Shown in pieces: positions 29,740 to 43,115 of a stretch of 64,000 nucleotides of DNA (position 1 is the stretch's first letter; each line of letters opens with the position of its first letter). The stretch spans positions 496,001 to 560,000 of the forward strand of contig JAJAGP010000081.1 of the NCBI GenBank assembly GCA_025084515.1, read 5' to 3'. The position numbers and the translations under genes are program-made. The stretch is from Ancistrus triradiatus. Taxonomy: Eukaryota > Chordata > Actinopteri > Siluriformes > Loricariidae. The notes under the pieces were generated by a model that was given only the letters and a program-made list of their open reading frames with translations, made no database searches and was not told the origin of the DNA.

Positions 29740-32700
29740 AAACTGTGGTCGAGTCAAAAAATCCTCGTCAGCTGGTTCAGTTCACGATCGGATACAAATG
29801 AGTAAAAAACAAAACAAAAAAAAAGAACTGAAGATCCAAACAGATTTAAGCAAGATGCAGGCCGATTAAAATGGATCCAAATAACTACAATTGGATCTAA
29901 ACATGCAGAGTGATACTTTACATGAACAAATAGTTTTACCACGTGAAGCCGCCTTCTTTTGCGGCAAGTCTACCTGGCCTAATCCTTAGCAGTGTGAACG
30001 CCTGTCAATTTGTTCCCTTTCATGGCTGGTACTGACATCTGATTCGTATATGATGTGTCATCTTCAGGCCGGCCCGGAGCCCTTCTCCTTGGAGACGGTT
30101 GATGGGATTGGGCATGAGAACGCATGTATGTATAATCAACCAGGTTAGCCAGCCTGCGGTAACCCGCTCCCATTGGCAGTCAGCACTTTCTATTTAGGCC
30201 TGCTTTACAAGTCTTGAAGAAATCCTGGCGTAGACGGGTAAACGTTGCATTTGAAACTTTTAAATGAATCCCGTGCTTGTTAAGCCGCTCACGTCAAGGT
30301 CTCACCACTCCCGGCTCCAGACAGCTCTTTCCAGAGAAGTAGCGCCGTGTCTCCAGAGAAAGCATCAAAATCTTGGCCCTCTTTCGCCTCATTATTATGC
30401 GCCCGAGAACCGAGTCGCCATTCTGTGGACGTTAACTTAAATTGCAGCATCAGGGTAGCAGTCGCCGGCGTATGCTCCGTTTGGTTTGCGAGGGCGTGTC
30501 GAGTTTTGGAGAAAGCAAATCAGATTTGGGCACTTGGTCACTTTTACCTGCAGTGTGAACGCAGCCAAACGCTGTTCTCCGCTGACGAAACCGATTCAGT
30601 TTCCTCTGTTGTAGAAATGTGGTCAGTGTCGATAATCTTCGCTCCGGTTAGCTCAGGCTTTCTGTGGTGAGACTTTGGCAGCACATTGACTGTCTACTTG
30701 AGAAATGCCAACTGGCCTTAGTGTGCATTCCAGCTTTCACACAGCCGTAGATCACTTAGATCCCCGGTGTCACACACATAGTCATCTATTTTGGGTCGCC
30801 CCATATTCACCTGCCTGCTGTCAGATATGCGAATGAAGGTAATTCCACTGGAGAGGTGATTTTTTTTTTTTTTTTTTCCACTTTATTTTGGTTTGTTCCA
30901 TAAGTAGTTGCAGTTTTATATGGATTATAGTTTAAAAATAAATTCCAGTTGAGTTTAGAAGCAAAGGATGAGCAGGTGTGTCTGAGTGGGGGGCTCAAAT
31001 ATTCTGCAAATGCTCTCCTGGAAACGTTTGGCAGCCACTACGTTAAGAATAGTGTGTATGTTCGGGATTGGTCTCTGGCTGAAAATGTTTAGTGCACTGA
31101 AGGAGTTGGATCTCTTGGATGATTTCACATTTATTTGCCTTTTTAATTTTCCAGTTTTTGCTTCTTCCGCATTGTTTGCGACTAAACGCAAAGCCTTCCA
31201 AAGAGGGTGTAGTTTCAGCATATGCTTTATCCCCATTGTAGTGCTACGCTAAGCCGTTTGAGCTTCTTTGTCCTCTAATTGCGTGTGGATTCTCACACAG
31301 GAGCGTTCCCAGAGGCCCGGTCGGGTTTCGTGATCATCATGTCCTTATACTTCCTCCTGAATGTTCCTATATAGAGTGAGAGTTAGCTAGTCACTCGCTG
31401 AAAGCCGTTTGTTTCTGAAGCGAGCCCAGACTGGTGATCTGCATGCATCAGAAACAGCTGCATTTGTTTTACATTTGTAGCACTCGTCCTGTTCTCGAAG
31501 CAAGGCCACTTTGGTGTGACTCCACCCTCGCAGGAAAAGCAGTGACGAGAAAACGCTTTGTGAGGAACTAGCGGTTTCTCATGGGCCACACGGTTGTTTC
31601 CGTCTCTTTTCATGTAATGAGCCGTGTGAACACACGACATCGCCTTTCCCAGTCGTATGCTGGCCTAATCGTTCTGTTGTGTACAAATTAAAGTATTAAG
31701 ACACTTCCTTGACATAACCCACCTCCTTTTCGTCATAATGCTTCATCATGACCGTTGTGGCTTTGGCTTGAACCCACGTGCTCTAGAAGCCCTGGACCAC
31801 TTTTAGCAGACCTCTGGTCATATCTGAGACTTGACCCCGGTGCATATCACGCTTGCCTTTTGTTCTCATCAAAGCTGTGATAAAGCCTCGGGCGCTGTTG
31901 TCAGTGGAACATCTGGAATTCCGTGCACAACCTCAGCACAGAGACATATAATTATGCATGTGCCGGTATTACATTTTCCTATTATGTCCGCTTAAGGGCA
32001 ATTCCGCAATGAATACCTACTGTGAAAAAAAATGCGAGCAAGGAAAAACTATAATTTAGTGTTGAGCCAAGTCTTTCTTCAGATTAATCCACGAGTCGGC
32101 TGTCTTTAGGAAGATTGCGTTTTAAAAGGGATGAATGGAGAAGTCTAGGAAGAGTTTTTCTGTTCCAACAGTACTGATTAAGGTGCATAATTACACTAAA
32201 CTGATTCTATCCGTTATGAGACGCATTCCTGTGTTTCCATCGCTCTCCGTCACGTCTGCGTAAGGCGTACATGTTCGCCGATACACACCATTTAGCCTAC
32301 AGAAGGGTAAGCAAGGGGATAACGAGTTTCCTGCAGAAGCCATTTCGGTAAACAGGTTCGCTTGGTTCTGAACCCAATCGTTCAAGTGATCTTCAGTTAT
32401 GCTTAACAAGCTGCCACTGAATGCGGATCGATCGGTGTTACATTCCTGGTTTATTTATAGGCGCACACTTTTAGATGTTGGGATTTAAATGCCAGAAATC
32501 ATGCCTTGACGATGCCATAGCAGCAGCAGCAGCAGCAGCAGCAGTAATGACTGTTCATTATCCTGGGTAATTATGGTGACCAAATGATGTGCCTAAATTA
32601 TTTCCGACATTTTGTGGCAAAAATGGAGTGAAGCTTGTAGTTGTATTGTATATTTTATAAGTGAATGTTTTATACTTAGTTATTGCAAAACTCTATCAGG

Positions 32701-33219
32701 TTAGTATTAGGTGGCTTTCAAGAATACTATGATTGCTGTCCGGCTGCTCACCTGCTAGTTTTGAAACGGTCTGCTTTTGCCTTTGGTTTTCAAACTAAAT
32801 ATGTGTCCGTATGCAACAGATGCAATGTAATTTCAACCACCAAAGATTTCTGTTAGGAAAAAGTTCAGTTTTGGTTTGTTTCTAAAAGGACTAGCCTGGA
32901 TACACGCAGATGCTGAATAGACAGAACAAAGGCTGAAAGCACATTGCTTCAGACAAGAGGTTTAAATAGACGGGGATGGGATTAAGAAAATCTTGGACAG
33001 AGGAATCAGTCCAGTCAGATCACTCCCTATATCATCCTGCTGACTGAGGTTGCCATGCCACCATAACTTATCCACGTACACATGGACCTACTGCGAGCTG
33101 TATTTTGTTTTTAATATGTTCTCTCTTAATTATTATATTCCACTTCTGTTTACTGAAACTTTTACCATTAACTAATTAATTAGGTAACTTCTTGCATATC
33201 CATATATAAGGTTTCTTCT
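29740..33219 (+). other. pdlim5: pdlim5 intron 1, largely featureless
   Basis: No exon or gene is recognised. It contains a poly-T run at about 30860-30880 and a (CAG)8 run at 32521-32544. Open frames of 60-107 codons show no domain. Confidence 0.5.
32521..32544 (+). repeat. (CAG)8 trinucleotide repeat
   Basis: Eight perfect CAG units in an intron, not in a coding frame that I can support. Confidence 0.95.
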
Positions 33220-33350
33220 TTACAACACTTGGGGACTTTTTCCTTGCCACTGTCGCCCTGGGCTTGCTCAGTTAGGACTGTGGGCCTTGATATTTGTGAA
33301 GCCGCTTTGAGACCATGCTCCGCTGTGAAATAAATACATTTGAAGATTTT
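33220..33350 (-). repeat. Dispersed repeat, 'GCGACAGTGGCAAGG' family, copy 4 (inverted)
   Basis: Reads on the minus strand as the family: inverse of TTTTTCCTTGCCACTGTCGC and CCTGGGCTTGCTCAGTT, then GCTTTGAGACCATGCTCC. Only the central block survives. Confidence 0.7.
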
Positions 33351-34568
33351 AAATATACCCACAAATAGGAACAATAGCAGCCCTCTTCCAGTTATTTGCC
33401 ACCACTTCCTGCCATGAATACAGCCCCGGGGCTGATATGGTGTTAAACGACAAACAAACAAAGACGCAACTAAATGCAATAATAAAGCATTGAGCTCATG
33501 TTGCTCTTCACCCTCTTTTAGAAAGGATATGGGATTTTCCCCATTACTGCTGCCACTTTGTTAAATTTTAAAAGGTAGAGGCCTTGCGTTAGGGGCTCAA
33601 TTATGGCACAGAATGTGGAATAGCTCTTTGTAAACACAGACGATATCTGTGCTGAATTTCATGGTATTGTGTCAAACAATTAACCTCAAATCATATAGTG
33701 ATATATAAGTATTCAGAATTTGAATTGTATTTAGTTCTGGATTCCAGACACCAGATAAATACTCACAGATTATACTTATACTGGATCTGGCAGACTTTGT
33801 CTGATCACCGGACCCATCTAGTCTTCGTGGTTATAGCATGGGCATGGGTATTTTTAGTTACTTTGTCCAAATTTGCATCTTGCAAACTAGGCGTCTCATA
33901 TTTAAGGCACTGAAAGTATATCAATAGGTGAATCTGAAGCCTAGTGTCTAAAATCCCCACTGTTATCACCACAGAACATTTCTACTGGAGCCTCCAGCTT
34001 TCTAATCCTCCTCTCCAGAGTGTTTGTTTGGTCTACGCCAGAGTTTGAGTGCTCGGCTCTTAAAATACTCCACCGCGTGTCCTCGCCACGCCGTAATACT
34101 GTGCAGTTACTTCATTTAGTTCAGTTCAATTAAGTTTAATCTGTATAAATCCTTTAAATGCAGACATGCTGGTGCTTTTACACAGACCCGCATATTGACC
34201 TCAAAGGGGCACCCAGAGATCCAGATGGTTTAAATTGGATTCAGGTTTTATTGATTTATCAAGCTTTTGTTCACGCTGGATTTTGGTTTATGCTCTGGAT
34301 GTGCTTGGGAGACGTTTAATTCTGGGTGGTCTGGTGGAATTCGGCCGGCCGTCGTCCAATACCAAAGCAATGTAGGGTAAACTTTGGCTGCTGCTTCCAA
34401 GGATCTGTGTATCATCTCGAACTGCCGGTTTATACGGACCGAGGTGTTGAAATGTCCTGCTGACTGCAGTGCCCCGTGTCGTTTTGTTTATGCCCGCATC
34501 TTGTTACTGCTGAAGAAGAAAGACCAGAACGCGTGGCCTGACTGAACGGGACCTTTTTTTCTCCGCAG

Positions 34569-34714
34569 GCTTTGAGGTGGAAGTGCTCGATCGCCCAGAT
34601 TGACGCGAGACGACCATGAGCAGCAGCTACGGTGTGTCCCTGATCGGACCCTCTCCCTGGGGCTTCAGACTCCAGGGAGGAAAGGACTTTAGCATGCCTC
34701 TTACCATCTCTAAA
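34569..34714 (+). other. pdlim5: pdlim5 exon 2 (5' UTR end plus first coding segment)
   Basis: The acceptor CTTTTTTTCTCCGCAG ends at 34568 and the donor GTGAGT starts at 34715. The first 47 bases are untranslated. Confidence 0.85.
34616..34714 (+). CDS. pdlim5: pdlim5 first coding exon (PDZ, N-terminal half)
   Basis: PDLIM5 (ENH) is a cytoplasmic scaffold. Its N-terminal PDZ domain binds alpha-actinin at Z-discs and stress fibres, and its three C-terminal LIM domains bind kinases such as PKC. This exon encodes residues 1-33, starting MSSSYGVSLIGPSPWGFRLQ: the first PDZ strand and the carboxylate-binding loop PWGF (14-17), followed by GGKDFSMPLTISK. It ends in phase 0. Kozak context GACCATGA is fair. 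The Enigma-family alternatives (LDB3, PDLIM7, PDLIM3) share PWGFRLQGGKDF, but the next exon favours PDLIM5. Confidence 0.9.
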
Positions 34715-36509
34715 GTGAGTATCTACTATACTACTCTACTCCACAGTACTCCAGCTTTAGTCGACTCTCGATGCTTTTAATAGATGTGGAAATCCTGCTC
34801 ATATTTCCACCAGCTTATTCAGGGGCCGGTCAGGATACGGCCTCCGAACTAACTGAGTAACGTTTATTATAAGCACATGATGCACATACATGGGCACATT
34901 ATGCGCGCACACACACAGTTCCATGATGCCCAGGGCGCAGGAATGGCAGACGTGGCCCTGTCTGGCTGTTGGGTGATGACGGAGATACAATCATGGATCA
35001 TATTAAAGCAGCTCGCGCTCACTTAAACCACTGCTGGCTCCTGAATATGCAGTGGCACTTTTTCCACTTATAGTTGTTCCAATTTCATCTCCCATATCCA
35101 TCCAGTGAGAGCAGTCTTAATCCTGTTCCCAGAAGAGCCGAGATCCCTGGATACGTCTGCGAATTCGCAGAATAAGCTTCACCGTGGCCTGTTTTTGGCG
35201 CGAAAGAATCTCTCTGGCAGTTTTGTCTTTGCGCCTGTGTGCGTTTCTCTGGGAATTTTGCATGTGATGTTTACATTTTAGGGAAGTAAAGTCATGAGAA
35301 AGTGTTTCTGGCGTCATTGCACGAATTTGGCACGAATTTGTTTTGACTTGAAAAGCATTTCCAGAAGCCCTCACCTTGCGAGAGTCTGGATTTTCCTCTT
35401 AAATACCGACCATCTGGCTTGCTGATCCTCCAGTGAGCGAGCGTTATGTTTAATTCCCACAAACATTGGGGGAAATGTCCTCCGTTTAAAAGTGGCCATC
35501 TCAATTAGGAGCCCTAAAACTGTCCTGCTCTTGGCCTCGCTCGCCAGCGCAGCGGGGGTGCAGGAACCCGTCGCGTCCAGCCACGCTCTATTTGTTGATC
35601 GCGGAAGCCAAGGCGGTTGGAGGGGGAGCCGTCTGCGAGCTTAGGAACTGCACTCCCATAAATCTGTGCACATCCCTGGCAGCCGGTGCTCGTCGGTCTG
35701 AGGAGAGCGCGGAGCACAGCTGTTGGCACGCTCGCTCCCTGTGAAGAAGTTGATGGATGGTTAGAGCGCCGGCGCTCTGATGATGGTGTGCGGTCAGCTC
35801 ACGTTGAAAGCATTAGAGAAACGGTTTAATTGGTATAACGTTACGAAAATAAAACATGTCAAAAGATAATTTCTTTAAACAAAGCCGCATGTAGTAAGAC
35901 TATTGTTTCCTGTAGAAATTCTTTCGAACTGAGTGCCGCTGAAGCGTGAGCTCAAGAGGAGACCAAGCAACGTAGGGGGTTCTTTGCTGTGCATTCTCTT
36001 TAAGCAGTACGGATAATGTTATGCAAGCAAGGGCAGGTTGCACCAAATAATTTTATTCCCTTTTAACGTCCACATTACGTTCTGAGAGACGGGTTGTTGA
36101 TCGAAATGGTCAGTACCATAGCCTCATAGTCTTTTATTGTACTGTAATGTAAATATAAAGGGGATTTTCACCTGAAAACTGTGTGCAAACGATACATAAA
36201 TGCTACAGAGAAACTACTTAAAACAAAAATGGAACGCTGCCATCTACACAGCATCCGAAGCTTAAACTGAAAATACACAACACCATTGTTTCAGTTTCAA
36301 GCACGTATTAACAATAACACACACTGTAGAACAAAATACAAACATGCATGATGGAATGTGAACATGGCTGCATGCAACCCAGAGGGAATGAGTCTACTTA
36401 AAGAAACACTAACTTCCAGAGCAGGCCATGCAGTATCGCCTATTAAACAATTTAAACCTTTAAGCAGGTAACTCCAGTATGGCGCCAAGTACAAATAATA
36501 ATACAAATA

Positions 36510-37018
36510 CACTGCCTGGCCAAAAAATGGTCACCACCTGGGTTTAACTAAGCAAATAGTTAAATATAAAAAAAAAGCCTCAAATTGCTGATTGTTTCAG
36601 CTGGCAATGAGTTCTTTAACCCTAACTGATGCAGGGAGCTTCTCATTCTCATTTTTCAACAACCATGTTGAAAGAGACATCCTGTGGTCGTGGAAAAGAT
36701 GTTCATCTGTTTCAGAAAGGTCAAATTGTGAAATGAGCATGAGCCGTCATTACCACACATGGATTGGCCACCACAGAGTCCAGACCTGAACCCCATTGAG
36801 AATCTCTGGGATGTGCTGGAGAAGACTTTGGTCCAAATCTCCCATCATCAATACAAGGTCTTGGGGGTGGGGGGGGAGAATGAATGCAACTCTGGACAGA
36901 AATAAATGTTTTGACATTGCAGAAGCTTGTGGAAACGATTCCACATAGAATGCGTGAAGTAATAAAAGATAAAGGCGGTCCGATGAAATATTGAGTGTAT
37001 GACTTTGGCCAGGCAGTG
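36510..37018 (+). mobile_element. Internally deleted Tc1/mariner element
   Basis: The ends CACTGCCTGGCCAAAAAATG and inverted TTGGCCAGGCAGTG are nearly perfect complements, flanked by TA (36508-36509, 37019-37020). Inside, a short frame near 36758-36830 encodes WPPQSPDLNPIENLW followed by DVLEKT, the C-terminal catalytic end of a Tc1-like transposase. The first two catalytic Asp regions are missing. A third Tc1 family in the window, distinct from the other two. Confidence 0.85.
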
Positions 37019-40000
37019 TATGTAATCATTAAAGAATGACATTAATATTTATGGCAGTTTGTCCAGCTATTTATGGTTGCTATATTTATGGTTGTTATAA
37101 TTGCTAAGACCTCATTTACAGATACTCGCATAGCTTTTACCTGTAGTGTAATTGTCAGTAATCGAGACGTGTTATTTTCCTGCCAAGGAGTTTTCTGTTT
37201 GTGTGGGTGGTGTGAGGGGTATCTCCATCCACCACCTGTAGCTCTGCTTTTCTTCAGCCTAACTGTCCGTAACGTGAGGTGTCCAGACTCCTATAAACAT
37301 CTGTCAGTCAAAGATGGGAGAAATTCAACCGGACGACGATATGGAATATTTATGTAGAGTTTTGATGAAGCCAGTCTGGTCCGGTATCTACGGATTGTCT
37401 ACCAATTATATATCCATCTAGATGGAGCTTCTCCAGGCTCTGCAGTACCAAGAAATGCCTTGTTTTCAGGGTGGCAGCGCACCCACTGGGCTCTTGAGTG
37501 TAGGCCTTTTATGGGAAGGCTGTGGGAATTTTCTTCGAGAGTAAACAAGCGCCTTGCTTGTTGAAGTGCGGTAGGGATTTAACCTCACCCCTCCTTTAAA
37601 CCACCTCCTTTAACTTTCCACTTGGCTAGGCGCTCTCTGATTTCTTTGTCGTGTTAGAGAAGCTGTTTTATCTACTGTAAGTGTTTGCGTGCCTTTACGT
37701 AAGGGTGTCGGTCAGTCCTGAATGGATTTGAATTGATTTCGGTTGAGTTGCTTGCAGTGTAGCTGCTAATGTGTGACTGTCCTGTAGACGTTTAGCCATC
37801 CCATGCTCTGTAGAGCCCACCCACAAGGACATGGGAGCCGTGCAGGCGCAACGTGACGCACAAGAACCAGCGTCTATGGAAGATAATGGCTCTTCCTGTG
37901 AGAGGAAGTTATTTATACTCCCTACCAGGCAAGAATGAGGAGAAATGAGCAGACGGTGACACGAATATCGGTGAACAGGGCTCATTTTTAGCAGAGAGCT
38001 GGAAAATAGATGGAATCCAACATTGTTTTCGTTTTTTTCCTGAGTGGTCTGATGGTATCCAGTATGTCAGCCTGGGGAACACTTTTTCAGGTTTCCTGAG
38101 TGCCAGAGTCAGACAGAAGGGTCTTAATTCTATATCTCGAATCGTGCCAGCGTGAAAAGCCAGTGTTCCCAGGACGCCAGTGGAGCCACACCTAGAATGT
38201 GTTAAGGCCTGAAGCGCATGCCTTCACAAACTCTCATAAAACTCTGAAGCATATAAAGCACCCTCGTGCCAAGCCAGGAGCACTTACCAGGCTCTGTTTA
38301 GTAGCTGTACGTAACATTTAGTACAGTTCTGAGACATTTAGCACCGTGGCACGTTATGAATTGCTCACGGCACAAAGACAACTTGTGGTGTGAGCCTGGA
38401 GATTTTTATGATCCTGGGACTTAATAGAATGTTGTGCAGAACAAGATGTACTAATAATTTCGAGCAGATCCTGTCCATGGTCTTTGGTTGCTCCAAAGGC
38501 CTGTCTGGTATACGGTCAGCGAGAGGAAGAGGTCACGTTTGATTTATTGCTCGCTTCGGCCCGGCACAAGATTTAGAACAAAATGAAAACGTCAAGCTGT
38601 CTGTCACGAGGCAGCAGGACTTCATCACGGGACGTGACTATCAACGCGCTGTGGTTCCGCAGTTCTCCACAAGCTCCAGTTGCTGCTTCTCACTGACCCG
38701 TCCAACCTGCTGCTCATTCTATTCTCTCTGGAAGCAGCTTCTGTTTCTCTTGGAGCCACAGTAAAACATTTACCTCCATGGGCTCAGGCTTCACAGCGCT
38801 TTCTCTGTTTCCCATGCCTGGAACCCAGACCTGGATCCTTCAAACTGTTCATTTGCAAAGATGCCGATTGGGGCAGGTTGGTGGACGTTTCTGGTGGCGA
38901 ATAATGGCTGAAGCTAGGATATGTGATATACAGGGTGCTGAGACTGGAACTCTGAGTGGGAAAGATCAGGAGATAACTGAAACACTACTGTTTAGAGCTG
39001 AGTGTTGTACTTATCATATTTCAAAGGACTTGCATTGTGACTGCTGGAGCACTGCACTGGAGAGTTGTGTAGCTAAAACCGGAATGGTTAGTTGTGATGT
39101 GCCATCACTTTCAGTAATTTGTATTTTCTCATGGAATTGACAGTTTACAAATAAAAACCAAAACAATCCACATGCCAGTGATGTATTAATGAAATATACA
39201 GTCAGTTCTGACATTCTCTGATATTTAAACCCCTTGTTTGAAGCAGTGGGGGCGGAGCCAAGTGTCTGACTAAGCATTAAATGGGATCACTGCTGAACTA
39301 GAAAACGCTACTAGGACTTTTCTAAGATTTAGCTCCTCTGTTCCTGTTATCCTTTACCTTTTAAACTGTTAATAATAGTGGTTGAAGCATTGGTATGTGA
39401 TTATGCAATTCTTCTTGGTAGAGACATCCGGTTGAGGTTGACTTTCTCCATTGGAATGGATGTTTTTCACATACATTTTGAATTCTTATCGTATTTTGAG
39501 TGACAGCGCTAACACTCACTTAAAAAGCATTTAGGCCGTCCCTGTGCTCTCCTTTTAAAGATACAGATAAGCGCCTTTAATGTCCATCCAATCGACGTCC
39601 GTTACCTTTACCGCCCGAGGTCTTAAGAATTATAAATATCTTAAGAATAGGAAATAAATATCTGTCTTATCTAGATCTAATTCACGACTGAGTGCCAGAA
39701 AACTGTAGGAAGTGAAAAAGAGAATTGCAGTCTTGCAAGAAATTAAAAACATGATATCGTTCTGCTTTCTTGTTCGTTTTCGTTAAGCGTTTCAAATTTT
39801 AGAAAGGATACAAACGTAAGAATGACTGTATTGTGCTAAATGTTTTCATATTGTGTTTCAGTTTAGCATTTATTTCTTAAAATAAAACACTGTGCAAAGT
39901 ATCTGAAGTACTATGTCACTAGGGTAACATCCAGCAATGTCGAGGTCAACGCCTTGTTTCACGGAACGAAATGCGGAACGAAATGCAGCACACTTGTACT

Positions 40001-42957
40001 GGGATTCCCATTTGGCCAGAAATGGCTCTTTCGTTTCGTGTCTGAAAGGGAAAAAGATAGCTTGACAGGCAGGGTGCTTAGAAAGCAAAGGCTTGACTCC
40101 TTGCATTCTCAAAGTCCGACCATTTCCGTTGTCTGAAATTTCATTGCGTCTCTAATCGGCACACATTCCTCGTTTCTCGTTTCTCATTTCTCAGACAGTT
40201 CAGCACAGCTCTGCTTTGTGAGCCGGGGGAGCGCTCTAATTTTGTCGAGAGCCTGTATTCCGAGGTCACTGTAGTTATGTTTGTTTTAGCATGACCATGG
40301 GGTGCTCTTTTCTTGTCGAGGCAAAGCCTTGTTTGTTGTTTCGTGCAACACTCCAGGGTTATCAGAGCATTTTCTTTTTGTAGGCGGTCCTGTATCCGGA
40401 GTATGCCTCACCCTGCAGTAAACCATCGCTGCGCTGTTTCCAGGCAGCCCGGTGTAACTCGCTCCGGGTTCTTGAACGTAAATTGTGGTTTGCTGCTAAA
40501 CCCAGTGTGCAAACAGATACCCATTAGAATAATGAAGTCTAATCTGAGGCTTACGCGCAGGCTTTAAACGGTTTGGTATTAGCCTGTAATTGGGGTGCGC
40601 GTTCGACGATACGGTCGGGTGAATCAGGAGTCGATTTGTTTTAACGTTCGCGGATGGAACCTCATTACGACTGGATTAAAGTCGTAAACTCGATCCAGCG
40701 CCCCACGCTCGCGTACGTCTTGCGGTTTGCTTGAAAGGCCAGATAAGTGCTACTAATGCAGCTATATGATGTTTCGTTCAGCGGCCTAAGTGATATTCAC
40801 TTAAGTGAAAGGCTGGGTATTTTTGTTGGCGTCCCTGCGCTTGCATGATTAAAGAGACGCCGTTCTAGCCTGTCAGCAGGCTCTGTCTGGTCAGGACTTG
40901 TCGTTTGTCTGCAGGAAGGAATTTGATCGGGATTCAAAGGGTGTTGTTGTGAAATGCATGACGGAAGTGGTATGCCGTTGCTAACTAGCCTGCTGAATCA
41001 CGCCATATTGTGGGAAGTTGCAGGGATTTACTCGCTCTTGGCAGGACCATGATGATACTCCTTTTTTTTTTTTTTAAAACTGTCTGGCATTGCAGCCGAC
41101 AGCTGTGCGATGGTGAAGATTAGGAGAGGAAGGAAATGGAAGTTTTTGGTGCCTTTTCCCTCCCGTCACATTAATCACTATGGCCCTTCTTTTGGAAGGA
41201 CGGCCGATAGCACCGTGTCCGACGTCTCATTGTGTGTGCCATTAATTGTAGCCACAGATGAAAAGAAGCCCATTCCATGACTCTTCGGACGGCCAGATTA
41301 AGTTCCTCTGGTGTTTCGAGTCAGGCCAGGGTCACCACTTTTGTGGTCGAGCCTCTTCTAATCAGCCTTGAACAAATACACACTAATTTTATCAGGCTGG
41401 CCCAAGTATTCCCTTATGAATGCTCGGTTAAGCCTCACCTTTCGCTCTGGCCTTGCTGGTGAAGTGCTGGAATGCTTCATTACCTTGTGCCCGTGGTCGG
41501 TATACACGTTGTCTGTTGCGATGTTACGTAAACCGGAGGCTCTGAAAGAACAGGCAGATCTCGATGGTGATCGGCATCCAGCAGGCTCAAAGCTTCGAAT
41601 TTTCCATGGCGTGTTTTGCGAGCCCTGAATCCCTGTGGAATTCGGCACGGCTCAGTGATACCTGGTCCTGTATCAGTCCCGTCTGATCAGGACATGAATC
41701 TGTGCGATCAGATCTGGCAGCACAGCTGAGCTTGGTGAGTGACACCAAAGCCAAGAATACTCGTCGCACCAGATTAGCCGAAGGGGTGCTGTGGCTTTGG
41801 CGCTACCAGTGTTTCAAGGCCGTTCTTGGCTGTCTTTTTGAGGGCGAAATAGTTTTCGGCTGATTATTAGCTTAACATGTGGAAAAACCGCACGCCGTGG
41901 TTTCCACAGCCTAAGTAGCACCTATGAACATCTATATTATGCCCTGTCAGTTATTTGCAGCGACCGATTGCATTTCCCGACGCATAACGCATCATTAGGT
42001 ACGTCTTGCCCCTCATACGGGTTCGGATACAGACTGGGGTGGTAACCCTGGGGCAAACGCGGAAGATGTACGTCAAGAGCGGATCGAATGGTCGAGCTTC
42101 CCACATGTTAGGACAGAATTGGTTCAGTTTTAGCAAAGAATTTGCAAACGCCCCTTCAGAAATAATGGCTTGGCTGAGAGGTTTTTGGGCCGATCTGTGC
42201 CAAGGGACTGGTTTTAAAATCACAGTCACTCAGCTGAGCATAAATTTCAAGACAAATGATACCGTCGCCCGCTGATGATCCTCCGAGTGCGACGTGTTGA
42301 AATGTTATCCTCGGCCCAGAATAGTGCTGATGATAACGAATAGCCCGCGAGAGGATGGCTTGCAGATGTGCCTCCTCTCAGGAGAGCTATCTGCATTTGG
42401 CCTGCTTCTTTTAGAAAGCGTCCATACCTGCGTTCGATTGGCGCAAATCCAACGGAGGCGCTTGGTCCACGTCCGCTCCTGAGCTCCATCTGCACAGGCT
42501 GAGGATTTATAGAGATTGGCAGGCTTGCCGGCAGAATGGTAAAAATGTCTTTTTTCGGATGCCTGATTTTAAGAGTTGCGGTTGTGGTGTCGTAAAGATG
42601 TTTGTGCGAACATTACATCCCGGTCAGCCACCAGCGGACGCCGGTACTCTGCAGCGGCGTCTCTGACATCGATCTGTGAATGCGCCGTCAGTTACAGACG
42701 GTGCATAAAATCGGTTTTCTTTTTAAAAGGAAAGATTAAAGCCTTGCTAAAGAACCATACACCTGAACTTAATGGACACCAGGAGGCCGGACATCTGGAC
42801 ATTCCAAGGCAGGGATCCATTGGACTTGCTCCAGTAGGAGAGTAGATTGAAACCTCATATCATCAGGGGCGGGATTCAAACCTGTGTGAGATTTCAGGGA
42901 ACTTGTCACCAGTTGATTGACCTCATGTCACTAGAGGTGGGATTGTGTTGGGACTGT

Positions 42958-43115
42958 ACTGGCCTAGCAGTTAAGGTACTGGACTATGGACCACAGGGTC
43001 CAGGGTTCATATCTGCCACTGTTGGGTCCCTGAGCTTAACTCACAATTGCTTGGATTAAGATTGTATCAGTTGTGAGTCGCTCTGGATATGGGCGTCTGC
43101 TAAAAATGGGAAATA
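42958..43115 (+). repeat. tRNA-derived SINE
   Basis: The head CTGGCCTAGCAGTTAAGGTA with GGTCCAGGGTTCATATC, then GCCACTGTTGGGTCC, TTGCTTGGATTAAGATTGTA and GTCGCTCTGGATATGGGCG and an A-rich end. This is the full order of the family. Confidence 0.8.

Noticed and set aside
39222..39249. TTTAAACCCCTTGTTTGAAG shared with 48778-48800
   Set aside because: A real match of about 20 bases, probably from a dispersed repeat, but neither copy extends far enough to define an element.
41638..41650. GGAATTCGGCACGG resembling a cDNA cloning adaptor
   Set aside because: It is a partial match embedded in ordinary sequence with no vector-like flanks; chance is likelier than contamination.
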